Shown here: in pieces, positions 31,576-42,340 of the stretch | Layout of the letters: the number at the start of each line of letters is the position of its first letter | Position numbering within the stretch: the first letter of the stretch is position 1 | Origin: Parastagonospora avenae f. sp. tritici 18332-5 | Lineage: Eukaryota; Ascomycota; Dothideomycetes; Pleosporales; Phaeosphaeriaceae | Length of the DNA: 64,000 nt | Reading direction: 5' to 3' | Assembly (NCBI GenBank): GCA_022559985.1 | Contig: JAFJTR010000004.1 | Location: 1 to 64,000 of the forward strand | Notes under the pieces: generated by a model | The model's database searches: none | What the model was told of the DNA's origin: nothing | The model's input: the letters and a program-made list of their open reading frames with translations, nothing else | Position numbers and translations under genes: made by a program

Positions 31576-31722
31576 GGCTTGCTGTCGGATCACAGGTATC
31601 GTTGATATCTTAGCTACGCGATCAGGCGCACTGATCGCGGCGTCTGAGCAGCGCACTGATCGCAGCGTCCGAGCAGCAGTCAGACCAGAACCCCTGACTC
31701 CGCTCTTCTGTAGTTCTCTTCT
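31576..31722. repeat. dispersed repeat A, copy 2 (inverted)
   Basis: Reverse complement of 1408-1528. This copy carries two tandem 25-bp units, GCGCACTGATCGCGGCGTCT and a variant of it (31625-31675), where copy 1 has one. Confidence 0.8.
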
Positions 31723-32707
31723 CTTGCTTCACAAACAACATATACAATCGAATCCAATGCAGTTATAGTTATTTCCTTTCAGCACTAGTGCGAGTACCTA
31801 CCAACACTTGCTGTTAGTAGCACTTCGTCTGCAGCGCGATAGTTGCAGTAAGTGGGTGTACAATATTGTACGATGGGGTTGATCAAGTTACGAATGTATA
31901 TTGTTGCAGATTGATAATGTTCTATCTATCGTAGGAACGCGTTCATATACAGTTCTGCCGCGCACAGGCCTGCAGGCCTATGCATCAGCAGCTCACGTGA
32001 TAATGAGGATTGCTATGTACGGACACTTGCCGCATTTTGTATTTTAGAAAAGATTGAGTGGGACACACACATTGACTTGTTGTGAATGTCCTTCGATATG
32101 AAACGGTACGTAGGGATGCAAGTCGGAGACGCCGACACAGGATATCTCGTCTTCTAGTTTTGATCGTGATGTAGCAAAGTCTTGCAGTCCTTTCATTTTG
32201 GATTTTGCGAGAGCAGAAAAGACATAGCTTGTTGAAAGCCTGTTTTCGGAGAACACGAGGGCAGTATAGAGTAAAGTAGGAAGGAATAGACTTTGTGTCT
32301 CAGCTTATATATATACAACAAGGTGCTCGTGTGCCTTGGGCAAGTATCTTGACTCGTGGTAATTTTCAGTGGAGAGCAGGGAGCAAAACATGCGTGAGAT
32401 CTCTATGTTCTGGAGGAAAGAAGCAGCGGACATGATACAAGCCATGTTGGTTTTTGGGATAATGTATGCCGTCTGGCAGAGAGTGGTTGTCCATAGAAGT
32501 GGGCATTTTGAAGCGTTCATTCCAGATAAAGGCTCGGATGAGGAGAGAGACACATGGTTAGCTTGGGGATGTATTTTATACTGTTTCCAGACACATGAAA
32601 AACCGGCCATCTGTTTTGTATTGAGTTTTGTTTGGAATATAGACATCATTGAAATCTACACTCATGGCAGCATGGAGAGCACATTTTTCGAGAATTCTCA
32701 TATGTTT

Positions 32708-32891
32708 GGTTGTCAGATCAAAAATGTTCTTAATAATGTTGATCATTGAAGTGATTGATTGTCCTCGTCTTGTCTGATCTATGAACAGGTGGTTTTTATC
32801 CCCCGCCCTTGTGCGACCAGCCGCGCGGTCCATTCCATGCAGTTCCATTCCAGCTGAGCCTGTGATGCGGCCAGCCTTGCTCATATCTGAC
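32708..32891. repeat. dispersed repeat B, copy 2 (inverted)
   Basis: Reverse complement of 1759-1941, nearly identical. It lies about 1 kb to the right of repeat A copy 2. Relative to copy 1, each segment is inverted but the left-to-right order A then B is unchanged, so this is not one simple inverted block. Confidence 0.85.
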
Positions 32892-33408
32892 ATTGGTCTT
32901 TCCAGACTTTCTGTGCTGCCGGATTTGAGAAGAGTGGATAATTGCCGGCTGAAGAGACAGGGAAAAGCTTCCGTTCATACAGCTCCTTGAGAATTACTTT
33001 GTTCCAAGGGGTATTATAAGTACACGGGTGCACATTTCGGTGTTTCAGAGCACGATCCCAGAACATGTATAAGCTTTTGTATCAATTTTCGACATTTTCG
33101 AACGTTTAAGAGAGGGGAAAAGATCTCATGACGGGGACACTGTCCCAGTTTGGACATGTAGTCGTTTTCAGTGCAAGCAATGTCAAATAATGAAAGGAGA
33201 AACTGCAGTGGGCAATATACGGAATGCACAAGAAGATGGACTCAAACATGACTAGCACGTTCTGCTGTCTGAACTGCATAGTTGGTCCCTCTTTGGTTTT
33301 GTTCTGGAAAGAATATGTAAGGAAATCGAAAACGATGATGCTAATATTGCTGGATGGGTTTATATTGAAAGTAGTGAGGCACTGGTAGCATGCCAGAAAC
33401 CGGCGCTA

Positions 33409-34910
33409 TTACATGTATCTACTTCCATAAGGTGCGCTCAGCATAGAATCTTTCGCTATGGTTATCAAAGCATTCTGAATTTCATCTATTTTCGAAGAGA
33501 CCTGCTGGTCTAACGTACGCGGCCAGAGGTTCATCTGGCCACTCCACGCGTGGAGGCTCTCCGTCCCAAACGAGAATACCAGCATTTTCGAAATTGCACC
33601 GCATAACCTCCAAGACCTATCATGGTGAGTCAGTCCGCATCCTATTGCGCTCTGTAGAGATGCACGAACCTCGAGGCACTTCTCCCTGCGTCGCGGGTTT
33701 TTAATTGCAGCTATCTCTGCATCCTTCATCGTGAACCACTCTTCTGTCGTCCCGTCGAAGTAGCAATTGAGTAGCTCTGCTGTAGTGCAGAATTGTTTTG
33801 GCTCGGGCCCATCTGTGTAGTCCGCGAGCTGCCGCCAGCTGGGCGTGAAAAAGCAGTAGCCTAGAACTTTGATGACCATGCCTTTTGTCACAAAGGCACG
33901 GTAAATCGGCTTGATGATGTCCAGGATGTGGAATAAGGTCCGACTGAACTGCATGTCCCGAGGGATGAAGACCTCAATGGCAAAGTCGTCCCGGACTGGT
34001 AGATCCAGGAGACTCTCAAGGTTGGCCTGCAGGTCAGCATATGCAAAATGATTAAAACTGAAGGACCACGCGAGATCGATCCTGAGAAGACGTGTGATTT
34101 CTCGAGGGCGCAGACTCATATTTCCGAAGTTTTCCATGCGTAGGTAAGCCTGTACCAGGCGGTAGTCAATCTCGGCGTCCGTGACCATGCGAAAGAAGTA
34201 TGTTGCCGCTTCTCGCGCAAAAGATTCTCCAACAACTTTCGCGTTGGCGAAGAATGGCACTTCGAGAACCCAGTCATTTGAGAGCCGTTCGTCTTGAACA
34301 CTGCCATTGGGTAGCGCAAGTTGTTTGTCAACGAGATCGATCGCATCCTCATCCCAGAGAAGGTCATAGACTTGATCGCGTAATTCTGCAGGTAAAGCCT
34401 CGTGGATCGCCTCTATCAACGGACGACACAGTAAGGCTGCGGATCTATTGGCTAGTTCGTGTAATGGTCTTTGAGAAGTCAGCGAAATCATATAATACAC
34501 AAGGACCGTGCATACACTTCACGATCTCGAAGTTGTTCCGACAGACGGTTAACCTCGATTTGCTCTTGAGGGAAGGCGTTGATCAGGTAATTCCGTCTTT
34601 TGTCAATAGCATTCCAATCGGGTTGGCCTTCATAAGCCGGTGCTGTACCATCGCTTAAGCCCAACAGCTCTCTTTTTGTGGCGCCTAACTGTTCCTCTGC
34701 CTGATAGAGTCTAACATACTTAGCACTATCGATGATCTGATTTTGAGAGGGATTCACTCTTTTTCGGCATGGAGTACATGCTCTAGTGGACTAAATCCGT
34801 CAGTACAATGAACGTAAAGGCTCAACTCCTGGAGTTACTTACTTTTTGGCTTCTTTCCGCAGTTGCAATACCTTTTCACGCACATCTTGATCGACATACC
34901 GGAATGCCAT
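33409..34910 (-). CDS. LPxELR/F-box-like (2EXR-type) family protein
   Basis: Three exons, 34910-34843, 34782-34516 and 34468-33409, close in frame to 464 residues. The product begins MAFRYVDQDVREKVLQLRKE, then KACTPCRKRV and a charged helical segment. Exon 3 opens PLHELANRSAAL and carries the ALPAELRDQVYDLLW helix, the short N-terminal degenerate F-box/2EXR-type motif common in dothideomycete multigene families. The rest is alpha/beta (VPFFANAKVVGESFAREAA, RIDLAWSFSFNHF, FSRTLFHILDIIKPI) with a helical C-terminus. No enzymatic motif is seen. Such proteins are usually uncharacterised, with a suspected role as substrate adaptors. The two upstream exons are inferred from splice signals (GTAAGT and GTATGC donors) and are less certain than exon 3. 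Confidence 0.7.
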
Positions 34911-36079
34911 ATCGTTCTACCCGCTCGCAATCATCCTGCATTCGTGTAAGTCATTGATGCAGCAAGGTCAGTAAACTCACCGAGGTGGATTATATTTGAG
35001 CCGATCAGGTGTATGCGTCTGGTCTTATAGGGAAACAGGTTGTAGGTGAGGTGATGAAGCGTCAAGTAGGCTGCCGTGGCTGCCACAACCGTCACCAACT
35101 ATCGTCGAATGCGGTTAGCGCAAGGCTGCCTCCTGCCAAGTGCATCACGTCCAGGACGCCAGCATACCGTTTTTTTTTTTTTTTTTTTTTTGAAATGATA
35201 GTGATTACATATGGTGATTACAGCGCTACTCGCTTGACAGCTACCAATTTCTGACTTCGAAAGAAGAAGTTTAATCATTGAAGCGCCTAGCGCGTTACAT
35301 ACCTGGGTATACCTAAGTACCAAACAACTTGTCATTCTCCATATCTTCTTTATTTGGCTGTTTTCGCACTTCAAGAACAGGACATAGAAGCCATCGCAGT
35401 CAGTTTTGATTCCTGCTGCGTCATCAAAGCTCTGAAACCGTCATTTGGAACATGACAGAGGACAGGTGACGATTAGTAGAAGGAAAGACCAGCGATCTAT
35501 TTATGCGTACAGCTCAAATCCGTATGCGTACTTCAATCAAACAGCGGAAAAGACATGAGTGCAGGTAGTCAGGTTTTCGATGACTTGGAATATTACCCAT
35601 TCGCGAGGCCTTTGTCATCTCTTCTCATAGAGTGAAACGTAACATATTTCGAAAACATACAAATTTCCGGAGAAGACGAAATCATGGCTTTGGTCATCGG
35701 TTTCTTTTGGTGGTACCCCGCTGCTCCATGAGAGCACAGCGGCAGGCTTTTGTGGAGAAAAGCACTGGGTGGTCAATTAAAAAGGTTGGACAGGGGAGGT
35801 TGACATTCTCATACGCACCAGAGCACGAAAATCGAACACACATGCGTTCATGGATTCCTATTTTGACGCTCCCCGATACATCGTAAGAAGCACTGCACGC
35901 AAGTGAACCACTTCAATCAAGAGAAAAAAAAGTAATGTATAACTCGCCATGCCTCGTCTACCGCAGCACAGATCTAGGTGGAGAAAACAAGAGGGCCGAA
36001 TCCTCCAAGAACGAAAAGATTCCAGCAGGAACGCCGTTGAAAATGCTTTGAACCAACAACCAAGTTCTTGTTTTCAAGC
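34911..36079. other. intergenic region between the LPxELR gene and ATG27
   Basis: No gene is recognised in 1.2 kb. It holds a 22-base T tract (35170-35191) and a weak copy of the short motif seen in the repeat island (35843-35856). The right end is the 3' flank of ATG27. Confidence 0.45.
35170..35191 (+). repeat. poly-T tract (22 T)
   Basis: An uninterrupted run of 22 T. On the other strand it is a poly-A stretch of the kind left by reverse-transcribed insertions, but I cannot see a clear element or target duplication next to it. Confidence 0.9.
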
Positions 36080-37254
36080 TTACACAGCCGCATATCCACC
36101 TCGACTGCCACCTCCCTGCACAGTGCCCGCAACCTTGCGCGCAAAATCTTTTGCGATATACGGTATGTCGCGTAGCGTCTCACCATATGGTAGGGCGTCA
36201 AGGCCGCGAGCGCCGTAGCGGGTGTAGTTGATCCAGGAGCCGAAGATGAGATAAGCAGCGATGGCGAGGAATAGACTACTAATATCAGCTTTGCGCGCCT
36301 GTGTTGGAGAAGCGACTTACACGATGAAGAACCACCCGAAGAAGCCCCAGTGGTTTCCTCCTTCAACCGGCGGGGCGTCTTCGCAGGCGTACTGTGTCCG
36401 CCACTCGAGTCTGAGTGTCTGGATTTTCTTGTCCTTCTCGGATTCGTTCTCGTATCCGCAGAATCGCAAGCTAGCGTCGCTGTCCTCGCATTTGCCTTTC
36501 GAGTCGTCGTTGGCTCGGCGCCTCAGCTTCTCTTCCTTCTTATCGCCATCTTTCTCCTTGTCGTCATCTTTGTCATCTTCCTTGTCGCCGTTATCTCCCT
36601 CGTCGCCTTCGAGACCTGTTCGCTCTTTGTCGCACACAAACTCGATGATGGCCCTCTGGTCGATACCGCTCTTCTTGTCGTCAAATGGAAAGCGCCCGCC
36701 GTTCAGGACAGCCCGCAGACCCTCCCGCCCAGCGTCGGAGTTGGACTTGGATTCTCGGAGCAGCTCGAACTTCGCGTCAATGTCTTTACCGTTCTGTGTT
36801 TTGTATGTTCCGGCGATGTCGATGGGCGTTATGGACGAGTTTCTTTCGATGGCGAGGTTGACGTCTTCTCGAATGGCGCATACTGTACATTTGTTAGCTG
36901 TTTCCTGACTCAAATAGTGCGATCTGAGACCTGGCTGTATGCTCATAGTTCTCTCAACGACCAACAATAACACATACCTCTTGAGCCGTGATGACACTCG
37001 GTAGCCAAGCTTCCACCCTTGTGCCACTTCAACTTATCGCAAATATCAACGGTAAAGTTGTACTTGTACAGCATCTCGTGTGCCAGATCTTCGTCCTTCC
37101 AGTGCACAACATGCGGCCCGCCGAGCTTGCCAAGGTTGAAGTGCACACCCGACGCCGCGACATCCTTGCAGTCAAATGCCCATGCTGTGGACGGAAGAAG
37201 CGAAGCTACTGCCAGAAAGGGCAGCAGTGATGCGCGAGACCGTGAGGGTGACAT
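36080..37254 (-). CDS. atg27: Atg27-like type I membrane protein
   Basis: Three exons, 37254-36978, 36882-36321 and 36275-36080, give 344 residues. By family knowledge Atg27 is a type I membrane protein that cycles between Golgi, endosome and vacuole and supports Atg9 traffic in autophagy. The N-terminus is a signal peptide (LLPFLAVASLLPSTAWA). The lumenal mannose-6-phosphate-receptor-like domain follows with paired Cys (FDCKDVAASGVHFNLGKLGG, FTVDICDKLKW, ATECHHGSR, VCAIREDV, FVCDKERTG, LRFCGYENE, YACED). A membrane span (WGFFGWFFIVLFLAIAAYLI) and a short tail ending GGYAAV complete it. A run of about 35 acidic/Lys residues (near residues 195-235) interrupts the lumenal domain and is longer than I would expect for the family. 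The CDS length and domain order are otherwise normal. Confidence 0.9.
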
Positions 37255-38580
37255 GGTGGCGCAGGTAAAAGGAAACGGGATGGCGAGTTGGACGGGTTGA
37301 GGCCTGGGAGTGAGACCGATAGGCGTAGGTGGAGACGGAACTTAGGGAGAGTCGGAAGTCTAGGAGTTATCGGTCGCGTATCAACACCGCGGTGATGAAG
37401 GCGGTGAAAGTGTCGAAGGACGGTAGAAAGCACGGGAGGCGCTAGAGCAGGCTAGATGCAACTGCGCGTGTTGATGTCGCGTGGACGTAGTGAAGCGTGG
37501 AAGATGTTGGCGATGACGGCACGCCGCTGCGCCGACGTGCCAAGCCGCTGCTTATGTTAGCGCAGCGGAGTGGACAGTTCGTACCCCCACAGTATGAACT
37601 TAACATCATCGCGCTTTCGAAACATCGGAATCTTACGCCGAGAATTTGAATTTGGCTTGTGCTGGAGATCCTTCTGGAAGCCTCTTGCTTATCACACACA
37701 TGTGCTATTGAGATGTTCTATAGTACACGCGGTGTTGTCAGACTGCTCCAAACTCCACGCGTCCCCATCCACTATCAGAACGAACGCCTGCCGCAATCCG
37801 TCAGATCATAACATGCTACTCTTGCTCTTGCTGCCACGGAGTCGCCGATCTACAATACGAGATCACGGCGGCTCTCGCTTATAATAGACAATTTCTTAAA
37901 CGCCACATCATGGTGGCTTATTGGTCCGTGTCAAACTGGTACGGACTTCAGTTTGACAGAAACGCCAGATTACTGGAATCGCTACGTGGTTCGTAGGATT
38001 TGGAAGGCTATTCGAGATTAAGGTGCGAGGAACAGAAGCTAGTTCGGTTGTCATGTTTGAAGATGTATGTATATCGAAAGTCTATCAAATCGTAATCATT
38101 CGGGTCGGATTGTATATAAACAAGGAGGCTGGCTGGGCAGTACATGTACAAGGACCGAAAAGGCAAATGCTAGGCAGACGCATATGTACGGAAAGAACGC
38201 CCTCTATGCCACAGCCGAGCCTGCTCACGCAAGGAAACAGTCTGTGAAACGAAAGACTGAAGATAATGAGAAAAGCCCAGAAGCCCCAATCCAAGCAAAT
38301 TTAGAATTTTATGCCAAAATGAGATCTATTCTATCGAGTAATGCCATAGAGGTGAAGTGAATGAAAAGGGTATACTCAGCGCCGGAAATGACGAAATGCA
38401 TAACATCTATGTAAAAGCAGACTGACAAGCAAACCAAGTATCGAAATATTCTGCCGTTGCCAAGTGTTGAAAATACCGATCGATAGGAGATTCGTTGTAA
38501 TTCGTCGGAGTCAGAGTGACTGCCCATCCGTTCGCAGTTCTGAAACGCTGCAGATGTGCTGTTGAAATGTTGGTGGCTGC
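37255..38580. other. intergenic region between ATG27 and the 46-residue gene
   Basis: Contains the ATG27 promoter on the left. No gene is recognised in the remaining kilobase. Open frames are short and have mixed composition. Confidence 0.45.
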
Positions 38581-38721
38581 CTACTTGCCCTGCTGACCCG
38601 AGCCGCGGCCGCCCGAGGGCAGAGGGTACGGGAACGGCGCATAGGGGAGATGGGAGCCGGTGGACCCAGAGGTAGATCCAGCGGTAGAGGTATTGCTAGG
38701 TGTAGAGGAAGATGAAGACAT
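38581..38721 (-). CDS. 46-residue Ser/Pro/Gly-rich protein
   Basis: The ATG at 38721 (context CTATCAACAATG, a good fungal start) opens a 46-codon frame ending at TAG 38581-38583. The product begins MSSSSSTPSNTSTAGSTSGS, then HLPYAPFPYPLP, and ends GGRGSGQQGK. There is no signal peptide or membrane segment. The upstream DNA strongly supports a real transcription unit: a TATAAAG box at 39149-39155, a long CA-rich leader without an early ATG of good context, a 104-bp 5'UTR intron (39005-38902, GTAAGC...TTTCAG), then a second CT/CA-rich leader to the ATG. Such structure is typical of highly expressed or induced fungal genes encoding short proteins. I do not recognise a family. Function is unknown. 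Confidence 0.6.
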   Translation of the reverse strand: MSSSSSTPSNTSTAGSTSGSTGSHLPYAPFPYPLPSGGRGSGQQGK

Positions 38722-38901
38722 TGTTGATAGTTGAACGGTGTGTCGAGAAGTCGGGTAGTTGTGGTATTGAAGTCGACGAGTCGGTAATCAAGACTAGCGG
38801 GATCGAAGGGGATGTATGTGTTTGCGATCGTTCGGTAGGAGACTGTAGAGCTTCTGCAAATTCTGAACGAGTAGTAGAGGAGGTGACGGTTTAAATAGGC
38901 C

Positions 38902-39005
38902 CTGAAATTGCGTGAGTAAGGACAGGCTTTGAAGGAATTGATGAGCAGGAGATGTTTGACGAGTGAACCCTCATGTATTGAGTCACAAGAAGCGGTGATG
39001 CTTAC
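38902..39005 (-). other. predicted 5'UTR intron of the 46-residue gene
   Basis: The donor GTAAGC follows GAATTGAA and the acceptor is GCAATTTCAG. The exons on both sides are CA/CT-rich and have few ATGs, as expected of a leader. This is based on splice signals alone. Confidence 0.5.
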
Positions 39006-39148
39006 TTCAATTCGTGGCAAGATCTTAGAGTCGGCGACGATTCTGTGATAGCTGATACAAGGCAATATATGGAAAGGTTGGAAAGGGCTTGTTGCCTGTT
39101 GGTGTTGGTGCGGTTTGATGCTGAGTTGGTTGAGTGACTCTGCAAGAT

Positions 39149-39155
39149 CTTTATA
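39149..39155 (-). promoter_or_regulatory. TATA box of the 46-residue gene
   Basis: TATAAAG on the minus strand, followed by a CA-rich leader. With the 104-bp intron removed, the leader would be about 300 nt. Confidence 0.5.
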
Positions 39156-41567
39156 TCTGCCTTGATGATACTCAGACCGCCAGTCCGCCAGTCCTGGTTT
39201 GCTGTTGTGACTATACGCAAGTATCCTGTGGGCACAGGATGTTACGGTGTCGCACGACCGCAGTGTATGAGCTTAGTCCGCGCACAGATTGAGGTCAAAG
39301 CGTTCAGCCACTTGCTGAGAAGAGATCCCACCGCCCTGGGAAGTTGATTCGGTGTTTAATAGCCAAGAGTGCGTGGGTCTGTATGCATGTGGGCGTGATG
39401 AAATCGTAGAGGACCGGGTAACTGGGTCCTTTTTTTTAGACTTGTGGCGTCCGAGACCACGTTTTCTGCTGGAGATCCAAACGGACGGGAATGGTAATGC
39501 AGCGGGACAACGTATAATTGCTGTCGTCAGATGCTTGTTTTGAGCCGCATACGAGGTGACAGCGGTGGTGTCAGTCAAAGGTCTCTTCTATCTGGCGGTG
39601 ACTGAATGGTACTGAACGTTGATGTGGTCCATTTGACAGGTACGATACCATCAAGCTGCGCCAAGTTGGTCATGATATACGTTGTCGAGTGGTGTTCTGG
39701 TTTGTTCTCGTTGAATCGTGAAGACATTTTGAACCTTTTTCGCTCGTGTAAGCATGCCAAACATCTGAACAAGCATCGTGTACTCGGGCAATTTCACATC
39801 CTATAACTTGAAGTATAGTGCTTCTGCAAGCCGCTAATTCACCGTAACGTTAGTCCAGCATCTTGTTCAGATAGACCGGGATTGGTATTGGCGCCCGGAT
39901 CTCGCCCTAGTGCGGCTCTTCCTAGCTCACCGTCGAAGTCCATCGACCCTGCAATTTCAAACCAAAGTGACTAAGATATGCGACGATCGTGACAAATGCG
40001 CCATACAATGGCAAACCCGAAGGCTCTAATATTAGCTGCCTTAACACGAGGTGTAGTCAAGCCAAGAGATAGACTCAGCTCTCGCTTAATTTCTGCGCTG
40101 AGCTCGCGCGAGCTCATCCGACAGCTTCAGATCGTGAGTGATAGGACGTACGGTCTTGCTATGAGGTCATGCTCGCAGTAAAATCTGTTAAGTTACTGAA
40201 TTAGATTAAGAATGGCAGGTTGGCTGCGACCGGGGGGTTTGTCAGCGACAGCAGCCTGTTCGCTTGCTTGCTTAGTGACAACGCGGACAGGGGTCTTCTT
40301 CTGGTGGAATCAGCCTCCTTTCCAGAAGATTACCAAATCCAGATCCCCGGTTCACTAGTACTTGACGCCTATCGACACCAGAGCGTGCACTGACGATAAG
40401 CTGCTGCAGCCCTGTGGCAAGGAAGTGAACCTTGAGGGGAACAAATCTAGCGGTGACACTGACATGTCGAAATTCGACACTGTATTTGCACAAGGGTCAG
40501 ACGTGATTGTGGATACAGCAAAAGTGTCGTTCCTCAGCGCATCACCGGATCGAGGTTGTCTGGAAGTTGAAGGTAGTACAACGTAGAATACTAGCGGAGA
40601 TCGCCTAAGAAACAAACACGGTTAAATGGCAGCCTCGCGTACCCTTTACAGCTAATAGTGATATGCATCTTGAGATTGATTACCCATGCTTACACAATCA
40701 ACTTGAACGCAGGTTGGGAGTCATTCAGCGTTAGTGTGGAATTTGCGAAAGCTGATATCGAACAGTTTCTTACAGTGACGCGGCATGCTCCAGCAGAAGA
40801 TCTCATCAGTCTCGACGCCAAAAATTGACGAGCTAGGCACAACCCTGATCGCAATGCTATGTACACTCTCAATTCGACTCCCAAAATGCGGCCTAATCGT
40901 TCGCTGCTGGGACTGAGGGATGACTATGCGCCAACGGCGGGAGACCTGATGTGAAGCTAACAACAGCGCGTGATGACTTTCGACGGATATGCCTTAGTGA
41001 CGTGTATAATCAAAGTAGGTATGCAGACGATCAAGTGATGATGTGGTTACGATAGGGTCAGATCGAGAGTTGACAGAAAGTGCAGCCCCCAAAACCGAAG
41101 CTGGAAACCAAGGTGCCCAGGTGTTCTAGTTTCGCGCTATCACGTGGTCACGGGATCTCGCGTCTACCTGTGGACGTGATGTGCTCAGTTTCATAGTTCA
41201 GCAACATCCGTACAGCGAGAGACGGCGTCAAGAACTCCCGTCACCACTGCGCAAAAGTCAGGTGATTTATCAACTCTCGAGTAGAGTATATGTACATGTC
41301 ATGTGGTGCTTACCAGTTCTCATGTGACCCTCTGCGTTATGATGGTATACCTAAGTAGTCCATGATGTAGAAGTACCGGAAGCTGGCCGAGACCAAAACC
41401 CACGCGCGTTTGGGATGTTCTTCGACGAGGCTGAATCAGACACTCCAGACTCTCGGCTATTTAGTCTCTGGACCCTCGCGACACCTCGCGGGTACTGTTC
41501 TTTTGCCTGCCGCACTTGCTCATTGACCGTTATACTCGCTAAAGCAGAGGTGTCCCAGACCAACAGA
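39156..41567. other. 2.4-kb gene-poor region
   Basis: I see no supported gene. Open frames are short, overlap on both strands and lack recognisable sequence. The right end is the 3' flank of the Pba4-like gene. Confidence 0.5.
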
Positions 41568-42072
41568 CTATGATACGGTTCCCTTGTCTTTTTCCTTGTC
41601 GAGCACTCCCATGACGACCTCGACAACTCTCCGAAAGCCTTCCATCTCTTCCTCGACCGTGCCACCCATACCAGTACTGGCGAAGCTTATGGAGTTTCCG
41701 ACATAAACAGGCTTGTTTGTCTTGCGAGCGAGTAATTTCGAGAGTCGTGTCGTAAAATCGAGAGTAGCTGCGTGTGTGAACAGTGGTGTGCTCAGGGTGT
41801 TACTTGGTGATGCTGCCTAATCATTTATTAGCACCCCACAGAATGAAGCAGTTCATTGTCGTCTAAGAGCTCACATTTGGCATAGCGTATACAAAAGACC
41901 CTAAAGGGGACGAGGACGGTGATTCGGGAGAGGCTGAGGTGAGGAACAGCAGCAGGTTGGGTCCATTGTCGGTAAGCTGGAGGTGGATGTTGGTATGCGG
42001 AGCTTTGGGCAGCGGAAAGGAGACCTCAATGGGCGCGTGCGACGCGTCTCCGTTGTTAAGTGTCGCTGCCAT
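41568..42072 (-). CDS. proteasome assembly chaperone 4 (Pba4)-like
   Basis: Two exons, 42072-41875 and 41816-41568, give 148 residues, the usual size of this chaperone family. The start at 42072 (MAATLNNGD) is preferred over an upstream extension because homologous sequence begins shortly after (PIEVSFPLPKAPHTNIHLQL, LLLFLTSASPE, GSFVYAMPN). Exon 2 continues AASPSNTLSTPL, LDFTTRLSKLLARKTNKPVYVGN and GGTVEEEMEGFRRVVEVVM. Pba4 (Poc4/Irc25 partner, PAC4 in animals) pairs with Pba3 and helps assemble the 20S proteasome alpha ring. The assignment rests on recalled family pattern and length. It is divergent from the methyltransferase gene at 42341 with 268 bp between start codons. Confidence 0.8.
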
Positions 42073-42340
42073 CGCGTCTTTTGTGATGTCGTGGGGGATG
42101 GTGGAGCGGCGCGGGGCAATCTCACTGGAGGCCCACTTGGAGCAATGTCGGACCTTGCAGTTATTACTCAACTCTCTCACCCTCACTCTTCCACGTCACA
42201 TGTCAACTTGCATCTGCTTGCATCCTTGCGAGCGAAAATTTCTGTGTCGGTCGCTCGAAATCTGGCCATACGTGGGTTAGAAAGAAAACCGAAACTCTGA
42301 ACATCTTGTGCAAGCTCATGGTCATACGCAATAATTCGAA
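42073..42340. promoter_or_regulatory. bidirectional promoter, Pba4-like chaperone and methyltransferase
   Basis: 268 bp between two divergent ATGs leave room only for shared or overlapping promoters and leaders. I see no clear TATA box. Confidence 0.55.

Larger units (their letters stand above)
29693..33408. other. gene-poor repeat island
   Basis: No convincing gene in 3.7 kb. It contains the second copies of repeats A and B, a 13-base G tract, a short motif family and only weak open frames. The longest frame (30905-31321 minus, 138 codons) lacks domains, a signal peptide or a family match that I recognise. It is bounded by tRNase Z and an LPxELR-type gene. Its base composition looks more AT-rich than that of the flanking genes. 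Confidence 0.55.

Noticed and set aside
36261..36970. Plus-strand open frames of about 210 aa opposite ATG27
   Set aside because: They are antisense to a gene with clear family features and have no own features.
38511..39065. 184-aa minus-strand open frame overlapping the 46-residue gene
   Set aside because: Composition is that of untranslated leader plus intron and it uses a different frame from the short gene; no recognisable sequence.
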